NCBI GenBank assembly: GCA_021463315.1
Contig: JAJTXO010000091.1
Location: 1 to 10,371 of the forward strand
Source of the DNA: Caldilineales bacterium
Lineage (GTDB): Bacteria > Chloroflexota > Anaerolineae > JAAEKA01
Direction: 5' to 3'
DNA: 10,371 nucleotides
Positions 4,894-10,371 of the stretch are shown here, one piece after another (within the stretch, counting starts at the first letter, position 1; every line of letters begins with the position of its first letter). The notes below the pieces were generated by a model. That model saw only the letters and a program-made list of their open reading frames with translations. It was not told the DNA's origin and made no database searches. The position numbers and the translations under genes are program-made.

Positions 4894-5954
4894 GCCCAAC
4901 CCTTCACCTCCCCGGCCTGGTCGACGTCCATACCCACCTGCGCGTGCCCGGCGGCGAGCACAAGGAAGACTTCGCCAGCGGCACCGCTGCCGCGCTGGCC
5001 GGCGGCTTCACCCAGATCCTGGCCATGCCCAACACCTCGCCGCCGCTGGCCACGCTGGATGTGCTCCTGGCGACGCGCGCCGTCGCCAGCCAGACGGTGC
5101 GCTGCGATGTGGGCCTGTACGCCGGGGCCAGCCCGCAGCACACGGACGAGCTGCCGGCCTTGGCCAACCACGCGGCGGCGCTCAAGATCTACCTCAACGA
5201 CACCTTTGGCCCGCTGCGCGCCGAGGACCTGCCCACGCTGCACGCCTGCTTCCGGCTCTGGCCGCGCAGTAAGATGATCGCCCTGCACGCCGAGGGACAG
5301 AGCGTGGCCGTGGGCATCGGCTTGGCCGCAGCCTATCGCCGGCCGGTGCACTTCTGTCACATCAGCCGGCGCGACGAGATCGAACTGATCGCGGCCGCCA
5401 AAGCCGCCGGCCTGCCCGTCACCTGCGAAGTCACGCCCCATCACCTGTTCCTGACCGACCGGGACGCGGCCCGGCTGGGCCCGCTGGGCGACATGCGGCC
5501 CCGTCTCGCCACCCAGGATGACCAGGACGCGCTCTGGGCGCATCTTGCCAGCACCGTGGACTGCATCGCCACCGACCACGCGCCGCACACCCTGGCCGAA
5601 AAGGCTTCGGCTAACCCGCCGCCCGGCATCGCCGGGCTGGAGACCTCGCTGCCCTTGATGTTGACGGCCATGCAGCAGGGCCGGCTCAGCCTGGACCGCT
5701 TGGTGGAACTGATGGCGAGCAATCCCCGTCGTATTTTCGGCCTGCCCTCTCAGCCCGACACCTTCATCGAGATCGACCCCCAAGCCCGCACCACCATCGC
5801 CAACGAACGGCTGCTCACCCGCTGCGGCTGGACTCCCTTCGCCGGTATGGTTGTCCAGGGGCTGGTGCGCCGCGTGATCCTGCGCGGCCGGCTGGTCTAC
5901 GACGTGGATCGGCCCGAGGCGCTGGCCCCGCCCGGTGCGGGCCGGCTGATCTAG
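4890..5954 (+). CDS. pyrC: Dihydroorotase, class I, CAD-like
   Basis: A 354-residue cytosolic zinc enzyme that closes carbamoyl-aspartate to dihydroorotate, step 3 of UMP synthesis. The expected metal ligands are all visible: H14 and H16 in DVHTHLR, the carboxylated lysine K99 in ALKIYLNDTFG, H133 in LHAEGQ, H157 in HFCHISR, and D229 in ATDHAPHT. The signature LPGLVDVHTHLR opens the protein. HKEDFASGTAAALAGG, VTCEVTPHHLFLTDRD, NPPPGIAGLET and the end WTPFAGMVVQGLVRRVILRG closely follow the dihydroorotase domain of animal CAD rather than the short E. coli type. The length fits that group, so the gene looks complete. It is the first enzyme gene of the operon. It has no Shine-Dalgarno, and a stop lies in frame at 4851-4853 with no ATG between, so the ATG at 4890 is the only sensible start. 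Coupling to a small upstream ORF is possible. Confidence 0.95.
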   Translation: MSPTLHLPGLVDVHTHLRVPGGEHKEDFASGTAAALAGGFTQILAMPNTSPPLATLDVLLATRAVASQTVRCDVGLYAGASPQHTDELPALANHAAALKIYLNDTFGPLRAEDLPTLHACFRLWPRSKMIALHAEGQSVAVGIGLAAAYRRPVHFCHISRRDEIELIAAAKAAGLPVTCEVTPHHLFLTDRDAARLGPLGDMRPRLATQDDQDALWAHLASTVDCIATDHAPHTLAEKASANPPPGIAGLETSLPLMLTAMQQGRLSLDRLVELMASNPRRIFGLPSQPDTFIEIDPQARTTIANERLLTRCGWTPFAGMVVQGLVRRVILRGRLVYDVDRPEALAPPGAGRLI

Positions 5955-5961
5955 ACCCAGG

Positions 5962-5995
5962 AGGACTGGCAGTCCTTCCGAGGACTGCCAGTCCT
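5962..5995 (+). repeat. Strong hairpin: 15-bp inverted repeat with 4-base loop
   Basis: AGGACTGGCAGTCCT (5962-5976) and its exact reverse complement (5981-5995) flank the loop TCCG. Each arm is itself a palindrome around one central base. It begins 7 bases after the pyrC stop. No T-run follows, so it is not a standard terminator. It could protect or process the mRNA between pyrC and the LRR gene. Confidence 0.8.
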
Positions 5996-6035
5996 GGAGC
6001 CACCCGCAGGAGGACTGCCAGTCCTGGAGCCACCC
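5981..6035 (+). repeat. 25-bp direct repeat with 30-bp period before the LRR gene
   Basis: Identical 25-base units at 5981-6005 and 6011-6035 begin AGGACTGCCAGTCCTGGAGC. The first unit doubles as the right arm of the hairpin at 5962-5995. The second ends one base before the ribosome binding site AAGGAG of the next gene. Confidence 0.85.
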
Positions 6036-6045
6036 TAAGGAGCGT

Positions 6046-7413
6046 ATGATGTCCCCCCGAATTCGACGACCACTGGTATCTTTGTTGTTGACGACGCTGC
6101 TGCTGAGCCTTTTGCTGGCCAACGCCGGCGCGGCCGCAGGGCCTGAGTTCACCTGCGCCAGCGTGGCGCAGATCCCGCTGGCCGAGTGCCAGGCGCTGGA
6201 GGCGCTGTACACCAGCACCAACGGCGCCCAGTGGAAGGACAAGGCCGGCTGGCTAGTCACCTCCACGCCCTGCTCCTGGTACGGCGTCACCTGTCAGGCT
6301 GGCCATGTCAGCGCGATCGAGCTGACCAACAACAACCTGGCTGGCCCCTTGCCCGCCCAGCTCAGCAGCCTGGCCAGCCTGCAGGTGCTGGACCTGATGA
6401 ACGCCGAATCCACCGTGGGCGGGCTGGTGGGCAGCGTACCGGCTGGCCTGGGCAGCCTGACCCAGCTCCGCACCCTGAACCTGGCAGGCCATCAGCTCAC
6501 CGGGACGATCCCGCTGCAGTTGAACAATCTGGCTGCCCTGCAAGTCCTCAACCTTTCCAACAACAACCTGAGCGGCGCGATCCCCGCGGGGCTGGGCGGC
6601 CTGGCCAATCTGCAGATCCTCGGCCTCAACAACAACCAGCTCAGCGGCGGAATTCCGCTGGAACTGGCCAATCTGAGCAATCTCCAGCGCCTCCTGCTGG
6701 CCAACAACAGCCTCACCGGCACGATTCCTGTCAGCTTGAGCGGGCTGAGCAATCTGACGCAACTGGTGCTGACCCGCAATCAGCTCAGCGGGCCGATTCC
6801 GCCGCAGTTGGGCAACCTCTCCCATCTCAGCGTGTTGATGCTGAACAACAACCGCCTGACCGGCGCGATCCCTGAGTCCTTGGGCAACCTCAGCCAGGCC
6901 TTCGATATCTGGCTCAACAGCAACGCCCTGAGCGGCGCAGTCCCCGCCACGCTGTGCGATCTGGATGGCTTGCTCTTCCTGGACGTGGGCTTCAACGCCC
7001 TCAGCAGCGCGCCGGCCTGTATGCCCTTGCTGGACCCCCAGTGGCGCGAGACGCAGACCATCGCCCCCGACAGCCTCAGCGCGGCCGCGGGCGCGGCGCA
7101 GGTGGCGCTGAGCTGGTCGCCCATCCCCTATCAGGGCGACGAAGGCTACTATGAGATCAGCTATCGGCCGGCCGGCGGCGTCTTCGCGGTGCATGGCGTC
7201 ACTGCCAGCAAGGCCAGCGCCAGCTACACGGTCACCGGGCTGGCCCCCGACACCCCTTATGAATTGCGGGTGCGCACCTTCACACCGGCCCACAACGGCG
7301 CGCCAGCCTTCCAGCAAAACGCGCTGTGGAGCGACTACGCCGCGATCAGCGCCCGCACCCAGCCGGCCGGCGCCCTGAACACCCTCTTTCTGCCGCTGAT
7401 CCATCGGAGGTAA
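6046..7413 (+). CDS. Secreted leucine-rich-repeat protein with plant-type LRRs and an FN3-like domain
   Basis: A 455-residue exported protein. The signal peptide covers about 1-31. An LRR N-cap follows (LEALYTSTNGAQWKDKAGW, then PCSWYGVTC, about 51-83). About nine to ten 24-residue repeats of the plant-specific type (LxxLxLxxNxLxGxIPxxLxxL) run from 88 to about 325, with one irregular unit near 115-135. A fibronectin-III-like domain spans about 340-436 (VALSWSPIP, YEISYRPAGG, YTVTGLAPDTPYELRVR). The C-terminus ends TLFLPLIHRR. LRR and FN3 folds bind proteins or glycans outside the cell; the ligand is unknown and no enzyme domain is seen. It lies between pyrC and pyrFE, although no link to nucleotide synthesis is apparent. 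AAGGAG (6037-6042) is only 3 bases from this ATG but 6 from the next one at 6049, so 6049 may be the true start. Its last codons form the ribosome binding site of pyrFE. Confidence 0.85.
   Translation: MMSPRIRRPLVSLLLTTLLLSLLLANAGAAAGPEFTCASVAQIPLAECQALEALYTSTNGAQWKDKAGWLVTSTPCSWYGVTCQAGHVSAIELTNNNLAGPLPAQLSSLASLQVLDLMNAESTVGGLVGSVPAGLGSLTQLRTLNLAGHQLTGTIPLQLNNLAALQVLNLSNNNLSGAIPAGLGGLANLQILGLNNNQLSGGIPLELANLSNLQRLLLANNSLTGTIPVSLSGLSNLTQLVLTRNQLSGPIPPQLGNLSHLSVLMLNNNRLTGAIPESLGNLSQAFDIWLNSNALSGAVPATLCDLDGLLFLDVGFNALSSAPACMPLLDPQWRETQTIAPDSLSAAAGAAQVALSWSPIPYQGDEGYYEISYRPAGGVFAVHGVTASKASASYTVTGLAPDTPYELRVRTFTPAHNGAPAFQQNALWSDYAAISARTQPAGALNTLFLPLIHRR
7406..7410 (+). promoter_or_regulatory. Shine-Dalgarno of pyrFE embedded in the end of the LRR gene
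   Basis: GGAGG is formed by the two arginine codons just before the LRR stop, 9 bases before the ATG at 7420. Translation of pyrFE is therefore tied to the LRR reading frame end. Confidence 0.7.
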
Positions 7414-7419
7414 GCCACC

Positions 7420-8862
7420 ATGCCGCTGTCCTTTGCTGAGAAGCTGGCGCAGGCTGCGGCCGCCCGCGGCTCACTGCTCTGCGTCGGCCTCGATCCTGAC
7501 CCGGCCAATTTCCCAGGCCACTTTGCCGCGGGCGATGTGGGCCAGGCGCTGCTGAGCTGGGGCCGCCGGCTGATCGACCAGACGGCCGACCTGGCCTGCT
7601 GCTACAAGCCCAACAGCGCCTTCTACGAGCAGTTCGGCGCGGCCGGCTGGGAGGCGCTGCGCCAGACCATCGCGGCCGTGCCGCCCGACATCCCCGTGCT
7701 GTTGGACGCCAAGCGCGGCGACATCGGCAGCACGGCCGCGGCCTACGCCCGCGCGGCCTTCGACGAGCTGGGCGCGGACGCGATCACCCTCAGCCCCTAC
7801 CTGGGCCGGGACAGCGTCGCGCCCTTTCTGGCCCATCCCGGCAAGGCGGCCTTCGTGCTGTGCTACACCTCCAACCCCTCGGCCGCGGCCATCCAGGAGT
7901 CCGGCGCGGGCCAGAAACTGTTCGAGCAGGTCGCCCAGCAGGCCGTGGGCTGGGGCGAGCCGGGGCAGATCGGCCTGGTGGTGGGCGCCACCCAGCCCCA
8001 CGCGCTGGCCAGGGTGCGGGCGCTGCTGGCCGGCCGGCCCTGCTGGATCCTCGCGCCGGGCGTCGGCGCACAGGGGGGCGACCTGGCCGCGGCGCTGGCC
8101 GCCGGGCTGGACGCATACGGCAGCGGCCTGCTGATCCCCGTCTCCCGTCACGTGATCTACGCCGACGACCCGCGCGCGGCCGCGCGCGCCCTGCGGGATG
8201 CGATCGAGAGCGGGAGAGCAGGTGAGCGGGAGAGAGCATCCCTGGCCCCCTCACCCCCTCACCCCCTCACCCCCTCTCTCATCCTCGCCCTGCACGATGC
8301 GGGCTGTGTGCAGTTCGGCCAGTTCACGCTGGCGTCGGGGGTGCAGTCGCCGATCTATCTCGACCTGCGGCGCATGGCCAGCCATCCGGCCCTGCTGCGT
8401 CTGGCGGCCGCGGCCTATGCGGAGCTGCTGCGGCCGCTGCGCTTCGACTGCCTGGCGGCTGTGCCCTATGCGGCGCTGACCATTGGGACGGCCATCGCCC
8501 TGGAGATGGACCGGCCGCTGATCTATCCGCGCAAAGAGGTCAAGGCCTACGGCACAGGGCGGGCCGTCGAGGGCGATTTTCAGCCCGGCCAGCGCGCCGC
8601 GGTGATCGAGGACCTGGTCACCAGCGGCGGCAGCGTGCTGACGGCCATCCAGACGCTGGAGGCGGCCGGGCTGGCGGTATCCGATGTGGCGGTGTTGATT
8701 GACCGTCAGCAGGGCGGCCCGCAGAATCTGGCCGCGGCCGGCTATCGCCTGCACGCGGCGCTGACCATGACGCAGATCGTCGCTGTGCTGGAAGCTGCCG
8801 GCCGTATCGACGCGTCGCAGGCCGCCGCCGTGCGCAGCTATCTGTCTCCTTCCCCCTCGTAG
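7420..8862 (+). CDS. pyrFE: Bifunctional orotidine-5'-phosphate decarboxylase / orotate phosphoribosyltransferase (PyrF-PyrE fusion)
   Basis: A 480-residue fusion carrying steps 6 and 5 of UMP synthesis: orotate plus PRPP to OMP (C-terminal half), then OMP to UMP plus CO2 (N-terminal half). Residues 1 to about 265 are a long-form (type 2) OMP decarboxylase: VGLDPDP (D25), K63 in CYKPNSAF, the DxKxxD catalytic core in LLDAKRGDIGST (D96, K98, D101), LAPGVGAQGGD (211-221) and the phosphate-binding VSRHVIYA (R243). A low-complexity linker (about 265-286) follows. Residues 287 to about 465 are OPRTase: FTLASGVQSPIYLDLR, YPRKEVKAYGTGR and the PRPP loop VIEDLVTSGGS (395-405). The order is the reverse of animal UMPS. 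Such F-E fusions are known in cyanobacteria, some other bacteria and trypanosomatids. The frame is continuous through an 8-bp repeat. GGAGG before the ATG lies inside the LRR gene. Confidence 0.95.
   Translation: MPLSFAEKLAQAAAARGSLLCVGLDPDPANFPGHFAAGDVGQALLSWGRRLIDQTADLACCYKPNSAFYEQFGAAGWEALRQTIAAVPPDIPVLLDAKRGDIGSTAAAYARAAFDELGADAITLSPYLGRDSVAPFLAHPGKAAFVLCYTSNPSAAAIQESGAGQKLFEQVAQQAVGWGEPGQIGLVVGATQPHALARVRALLAGRPCWILAPGVGAQGGDLAAALAAGLDAYGSGLLIPVSRHVIYADDPRAAARALRDAIESGRAGERERASLAPSPPHPLTPSLILALHDAGCVQFGQFTLASGVQSPIYLDLRRMASHPALLRLAAAAYAELLRPLRFDCLAAVPYAALTIGTAIALEMDRPLIYPRKEVKAYGTGRAVEGDFQPGQRAAVIEDLVTSGGSVLTAIQTLEAAGLAVSDVAVLIDRQQGGPQNLAAAGYRLHAALTMTQIVAVLEAAGRIDASQAAAVRSYLSPSPS
8208..8234 (+). 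repeat. 11-bp direct repeat in the PyrF-PyrE linker code
   Basis: GAGCGGGAGAG occurs at 8208-8218 and 8224-8234, a 16-base period. It sits just upstream of the CCCCCTCA tract. Both look like intergenic low-complexity sequence rather than selected code. Confidence 0.7.
8246..8277 (+). repeat. 8-bp tandem repeat (CCCCCTCA) in the PyrF-PyrE linker code
   Basis: Four consecutive units: three CCCCCTCA and one CCCCCTCT. Translated, they give APSPPHPLTPS. Eight is not a multiple of three, so gain or loss of one unit would shift the PyrE half out of frame. Confidence 0.85.
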
Positions 8863-8884
8863 GACAATCTTCCAAGATCGTCCT
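8861..8884 (+). repeat. Hairpin at the pyrFE stop codon
   Basis: AGGACAATCTT (8861-8871) pairs with AAGATCGTCCT (8874-8884) with one mismatch. Its first bases are part of the TAG stop of pyrFE. There is no T-run, so a terminator is unlikely. It shares its core with the repeats that follow. Confidence 0.6.
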
Positions 8885-8945
8885 GCCGCCTGCACGATCT
8901 GGGAAGATCGTGCTACAGCCAAGATCGTCCTGCCGCCTGCACGAT
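8872..8945 (+). repeat. 27-bp direct repeat with a hairpin between the copies, before pyrB
   Basis: Identical 27-base units at 8872-8898 and 8919-8945 (47-base period) begin CCAAGATCGTCCTGCCGCCT. Between them GCACGATCT (8892-8900) pairs with AGATCGTGC (8905-8913) around a GGGA loop. The array fills the space between pyrFE and pyrB and ends at the AGGAG before pyrB. Confidence 0.85.
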
Positions 8946-8950
8946 AGGAG
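8946..8950 (+). promoter_or_regulatory. Distant Shine-Dalgarno candidate of pyrB
   Basis: AGGAG is the only purine-rich match before pyrB and directly follows the repeat array. It is 14 bases from the ATG at 8965, longer than usual, so initiation may be weak. The spacing would not improve with another nearby in-frame start. Confidence 0.4.
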
Positions 8951-8964
8951 TACCCAAGACACCT

Positions 8965-9951
8965 ATGCCCTCCCTCGAACCGCTCTTTCTGAACGACGAA
9001 CGCCGCAAGACCAGCCTCGCCACTGGCTTCACCGGCCAGGACATCCTCTCCGTCTCCCAGTTCGACCGCGAGAGCCTGGAGCATGTTTTCACCCGCGCCC
9101 ATGAGATGCGGGAGCTGGTGGACCGCGCTGGCTACAGCAATCTGCTCAAGGGCTACATCCTGACCTGCCTTTTCTACGAGCCCAGCACCCGCACCAGCGC
9201 CTCCTTCATCGCGGCCATGGAGCGGCTGGGCGGCAGCGTGATCCCCATCACCCAGGGCGTGCAGTTCAGCTCTGTCAGCAAGGGGGAGACCCTGGCCGAC
9301 ACGGTGCGGACCCTGGAACAATACTCCGATGTGATCGTGCTGCGCCATCCCGAGATCGGCTCGGCCCGGGTGGCGGCCGACTACAGCGCCGTGCCGATCA
9401 TCAACGCCGGCGACGGCGCGGGAGAACATCCCTCCCAAGCGTTGCTGGATCTCTTCACCATCCAACAGGAGATGGGGCGCATCGATGGCCTGAAGATCGC
9501 CATGGTGGGCGACCTGCGCTTCGGCCGCACCGTCCATTCGCTGACCAAGCTGCTGGTTCAGTACGACGTCAGCCTGCGCTTCGTCTCGCCGGAGATCCTG
9601 CGCCTGCCGCTGGTGCTGATGAACGAGGTCAAAGACGCGGGGTTGAACGTGCGCGAGACCCACGATGTGGCCGATGTGATCGAAAACGCCGACGTGCTCT
9701 ATGTGACGCGCGTGCAAAAGGAGCGCTTCAACGATCTGACTCAGTACGAGGAGGTCAGAGGGCAGTATGAGATCACCACCGAGCTATTGGAGCGGGCTAA
9801 AGCCAAAATGGTGGTGATGCATCCCCTGCCGCGGGTCGGCGAGATCCACTACAGCGTCGACTCCGACCCGCGCGCCGCCTACTTTCGCCAGGTCAAGAAC
9901 GGCATGTTCATCCGCATGGCGCTGTTGGCGATGGTGTTGGGAAAGGCGTAG
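8965..9951 (+). CDS. pyrB: Aspartate carbamoyltransferase catalytic subunit
   Basis: A 328-residue enzyme that joins carbamoyl phosphate and aspartate, step 2 of UMP synthesis and the committed step in most bacteria. Family motifs are intact: the carbamoyl-phosphate loop FYEPSTRTSASF (STRT at 74-77), SVSKGETLADT with K106 reaching in from the neighbouring subunit, VLRHPE (R127), GAGEHPSQALLDLFTI (H155, Q158), MVGDLRFGRTVHSL (R188), the aspartate site VTRVQKERF (R249) and MHPLPRVGEI. Active enzymes of this family are trimers with shared active sites. About 20 extra residues precede the region matching the E. coli start (GQDILSVSQFDR). No regulatory subunit gene pyrI lies nearby: pyrD follows directly. 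The ribosome binding site is distant (14 bases), and a repeat array fills the upstream gap, so expression may be tuned separately from pyrFE. Confidence 0.97.
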   Translation: MPSLEPLFLNDERRKTSLATGFTGQDILSVSQFDRESLEHVFTRAHEMRELVDRAGYSNLLKGYILTCLFYEPSTRTSASFIAAMERLGGSVIPITQGVQFSSVSKGETLADTVRTLEQYSDVIVLRHPEIGSARVAADYSAVPIINAGDGAGEHPSQALLDLFTIQQEMGRIDGLKIAMVGDLRFGRTVHSLTKLLVQYDVSLRFVSPEILRLPLVLMNEVKDAGLNVRETHDVADVIENADVLYVTRVQKERFNDLTQYEEVRGQYEITTELLERAKAKMVVMHPLPRVGEIHYSVDSDPRAAYFRQVKNGMFIRMALLAMVLGKA

Positions 9952-10371
9952 ATGATCACCACATCCCTCACCTGTGACTTTCTGGACTGGCCACTGCGCT
10001 CGCCGCTGGTGCTGGCTTCGGGCATTATTGGGACCAGCGCCAGCCTGATGGCGCGCGCGGCGCGGGCGGGCGCGGGCATGGTGACGGCCAAGAGCTGCGG
10101 GCCCGCGCCGCGATCTGGGCATCCCAACCCGGTGGCGCTGGACTGGGGCGGCGGGCTGCTGAACGCTATCGGCCTGACCAATCCGGGCGCCGAGCATGAG
10201 GCCGTGTTGCTGACTGAGACCAAACGCCGGCTGGCGCCGCTGGGCGTGCCGTTGATCGCCAGCATCTTCGCCGGCACGGTGGAGGAGTTCGGCCAGGTGG
10301 CGGCCATCGTCGCCCAGACACGGCCCGACCTGATCGAGATCAACATCTCCTGTCCCAACGTGGGGGACGAG
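9952..10371 (+). CDS. pyrD: Dihydroorotate dehydrogenase, class 1 (partial, continues past the window)
   Basis: An FMN enzyme oxidising dihydroorotate to orotate, step 4 of UMP synthesis. The 140 visible codons are open to the window end. Features match the class 1 enzymes: SPLVLASGIIG near the start, the flavin-contacting lysine K47 in MVTAKSCGPAPRSGHPNP, GGGLLNAIGLTNPG (67-79), and EINISCPNVGDE at the end, with C134 as the expected catalytic base. A cysteine base points to soluble class 1 rather than membrane-bound class 2, which uses serine. The overall pattern is closer to the NAD-linked PyrDB type, which needs a PyrK partner; pyrK may lie beyond the window. The ATG directly follows the pyrB stop (zero-base gap), so the two genes are almost certainly translated from one message. 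The assignment to type 1B is a judgement from memory of the family. Confidence 0.93.
   Translation, partial: MITTSLTCDFLDWPLRSPLVLASGIIGTSASLMARAARAGAGMVTAKSCGPAPRSGHPNPVALDWGGGLLNAIGLTNPGAEHEAVLLTETKRRLAPLGVPLIASIFAGTVEEFGQVAAIVAQTRPDLIEINISCPNVGDE

Noticed and set aside
5962..5995. Intrinsic terminator after pyrC
   Set aside because: The stem is strong but no T-run follows, and the downstream genes appear to be co-transcribed.
4827..6290. 487-codon minus-strand frame opposite pyrC
   Set aside because: The pyrC frame has every catalytic motif; long antisense frames are expected in GC-rich code. It also crosses the intergenic repeats.
6253..7404. 383-codon minus-strand frame opposite the LRR gene
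   Set aside because: It is a shadow of the regular LRR repeats; its apparent periodicity is inherited from the plus strand.
4789..8945. CRISPR array
   Set aside because: The repeats are few, of different sequence at each junction, have no regular unique spacers and no cas genes nearby.
8251..9717. 488-codon minus-strand frame opposite pyrFE and pyrB
   Set aside because: It crosses two certain genes and the repeat array between them, with no domain of its own.

Overview
The window looks like part of a Chloroflexota chromosome (Anaerolineae/Caldilineae-like). This is inferred from three things: secreted proteins with CARDB-like, leucine-rich-repeat and dockerin-like modules joined by Thr/Pro-rich linkers; an FLPLI(S/H)R motif near secreted-protein ends; and a GC-rich pyrimidine cluster with a fused PyrF-PyrE and a CAD-like dihydroorotase. 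No rRNA or other marker gene is present to confirm the lineage.

Left part (1-4536), accessory material. A gene tail ending in a dockerin-like calcium-loop motif is followed by a secreted protein with two duplicated CARDB-like modules. Next, on the minus strand, come an intact HigA-like antitoxin and its degraded RelE/HigB (Gp49-like) toxin. The toxin has an in-frame stop and has lost its 5' end against a complete IS701-like insertion sequence (about 1.1 kb, 14-bp terminal inverted repeats). On the far side of the IS lies a minus-strand lipoprotein with beta-propeller-like repeats.

Middle (4537-4889), divergent control region. One sigma70-type promoter faces the lipoprotein gene and another faces the pyrimidine operon. 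The pyr leader holds an intrinsic terminator spanned by a 41-codon ORF, a 19-bp inverted repeat, and a 25-codon ORF whose stop overlaps the pyrC start as ATGA. pyrC itself has no visible Shine-Dalgarno. This architecture suggests attenuation or translational relay.

Right part (4890-10371), pyrimidine operon on the plus strand: pyrC, a secreted LRR-FN3 protein, a pyrF-pyrE fusion, pyrB and the start of pyrD (cut by the window end). Together these enzymes cover steps 2 to 6 of de novo UMP synthesis; carAB is not in view. The LRR gene is an unexpected passenger, yet pyrFE uses a ribosome binding site formed by the LRR gene's last codons. The three loose junctions (before pyrC, LRR and pyrB) each carry a different self-complementary repeat family. 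The tight junctions (LRR/pyrFE 6 bases, pyrB/pyrD 0 bases) carry none. The pyrF-pyrE linker is encoded by an 8-bp tandem repeat that is not a multiple of three.
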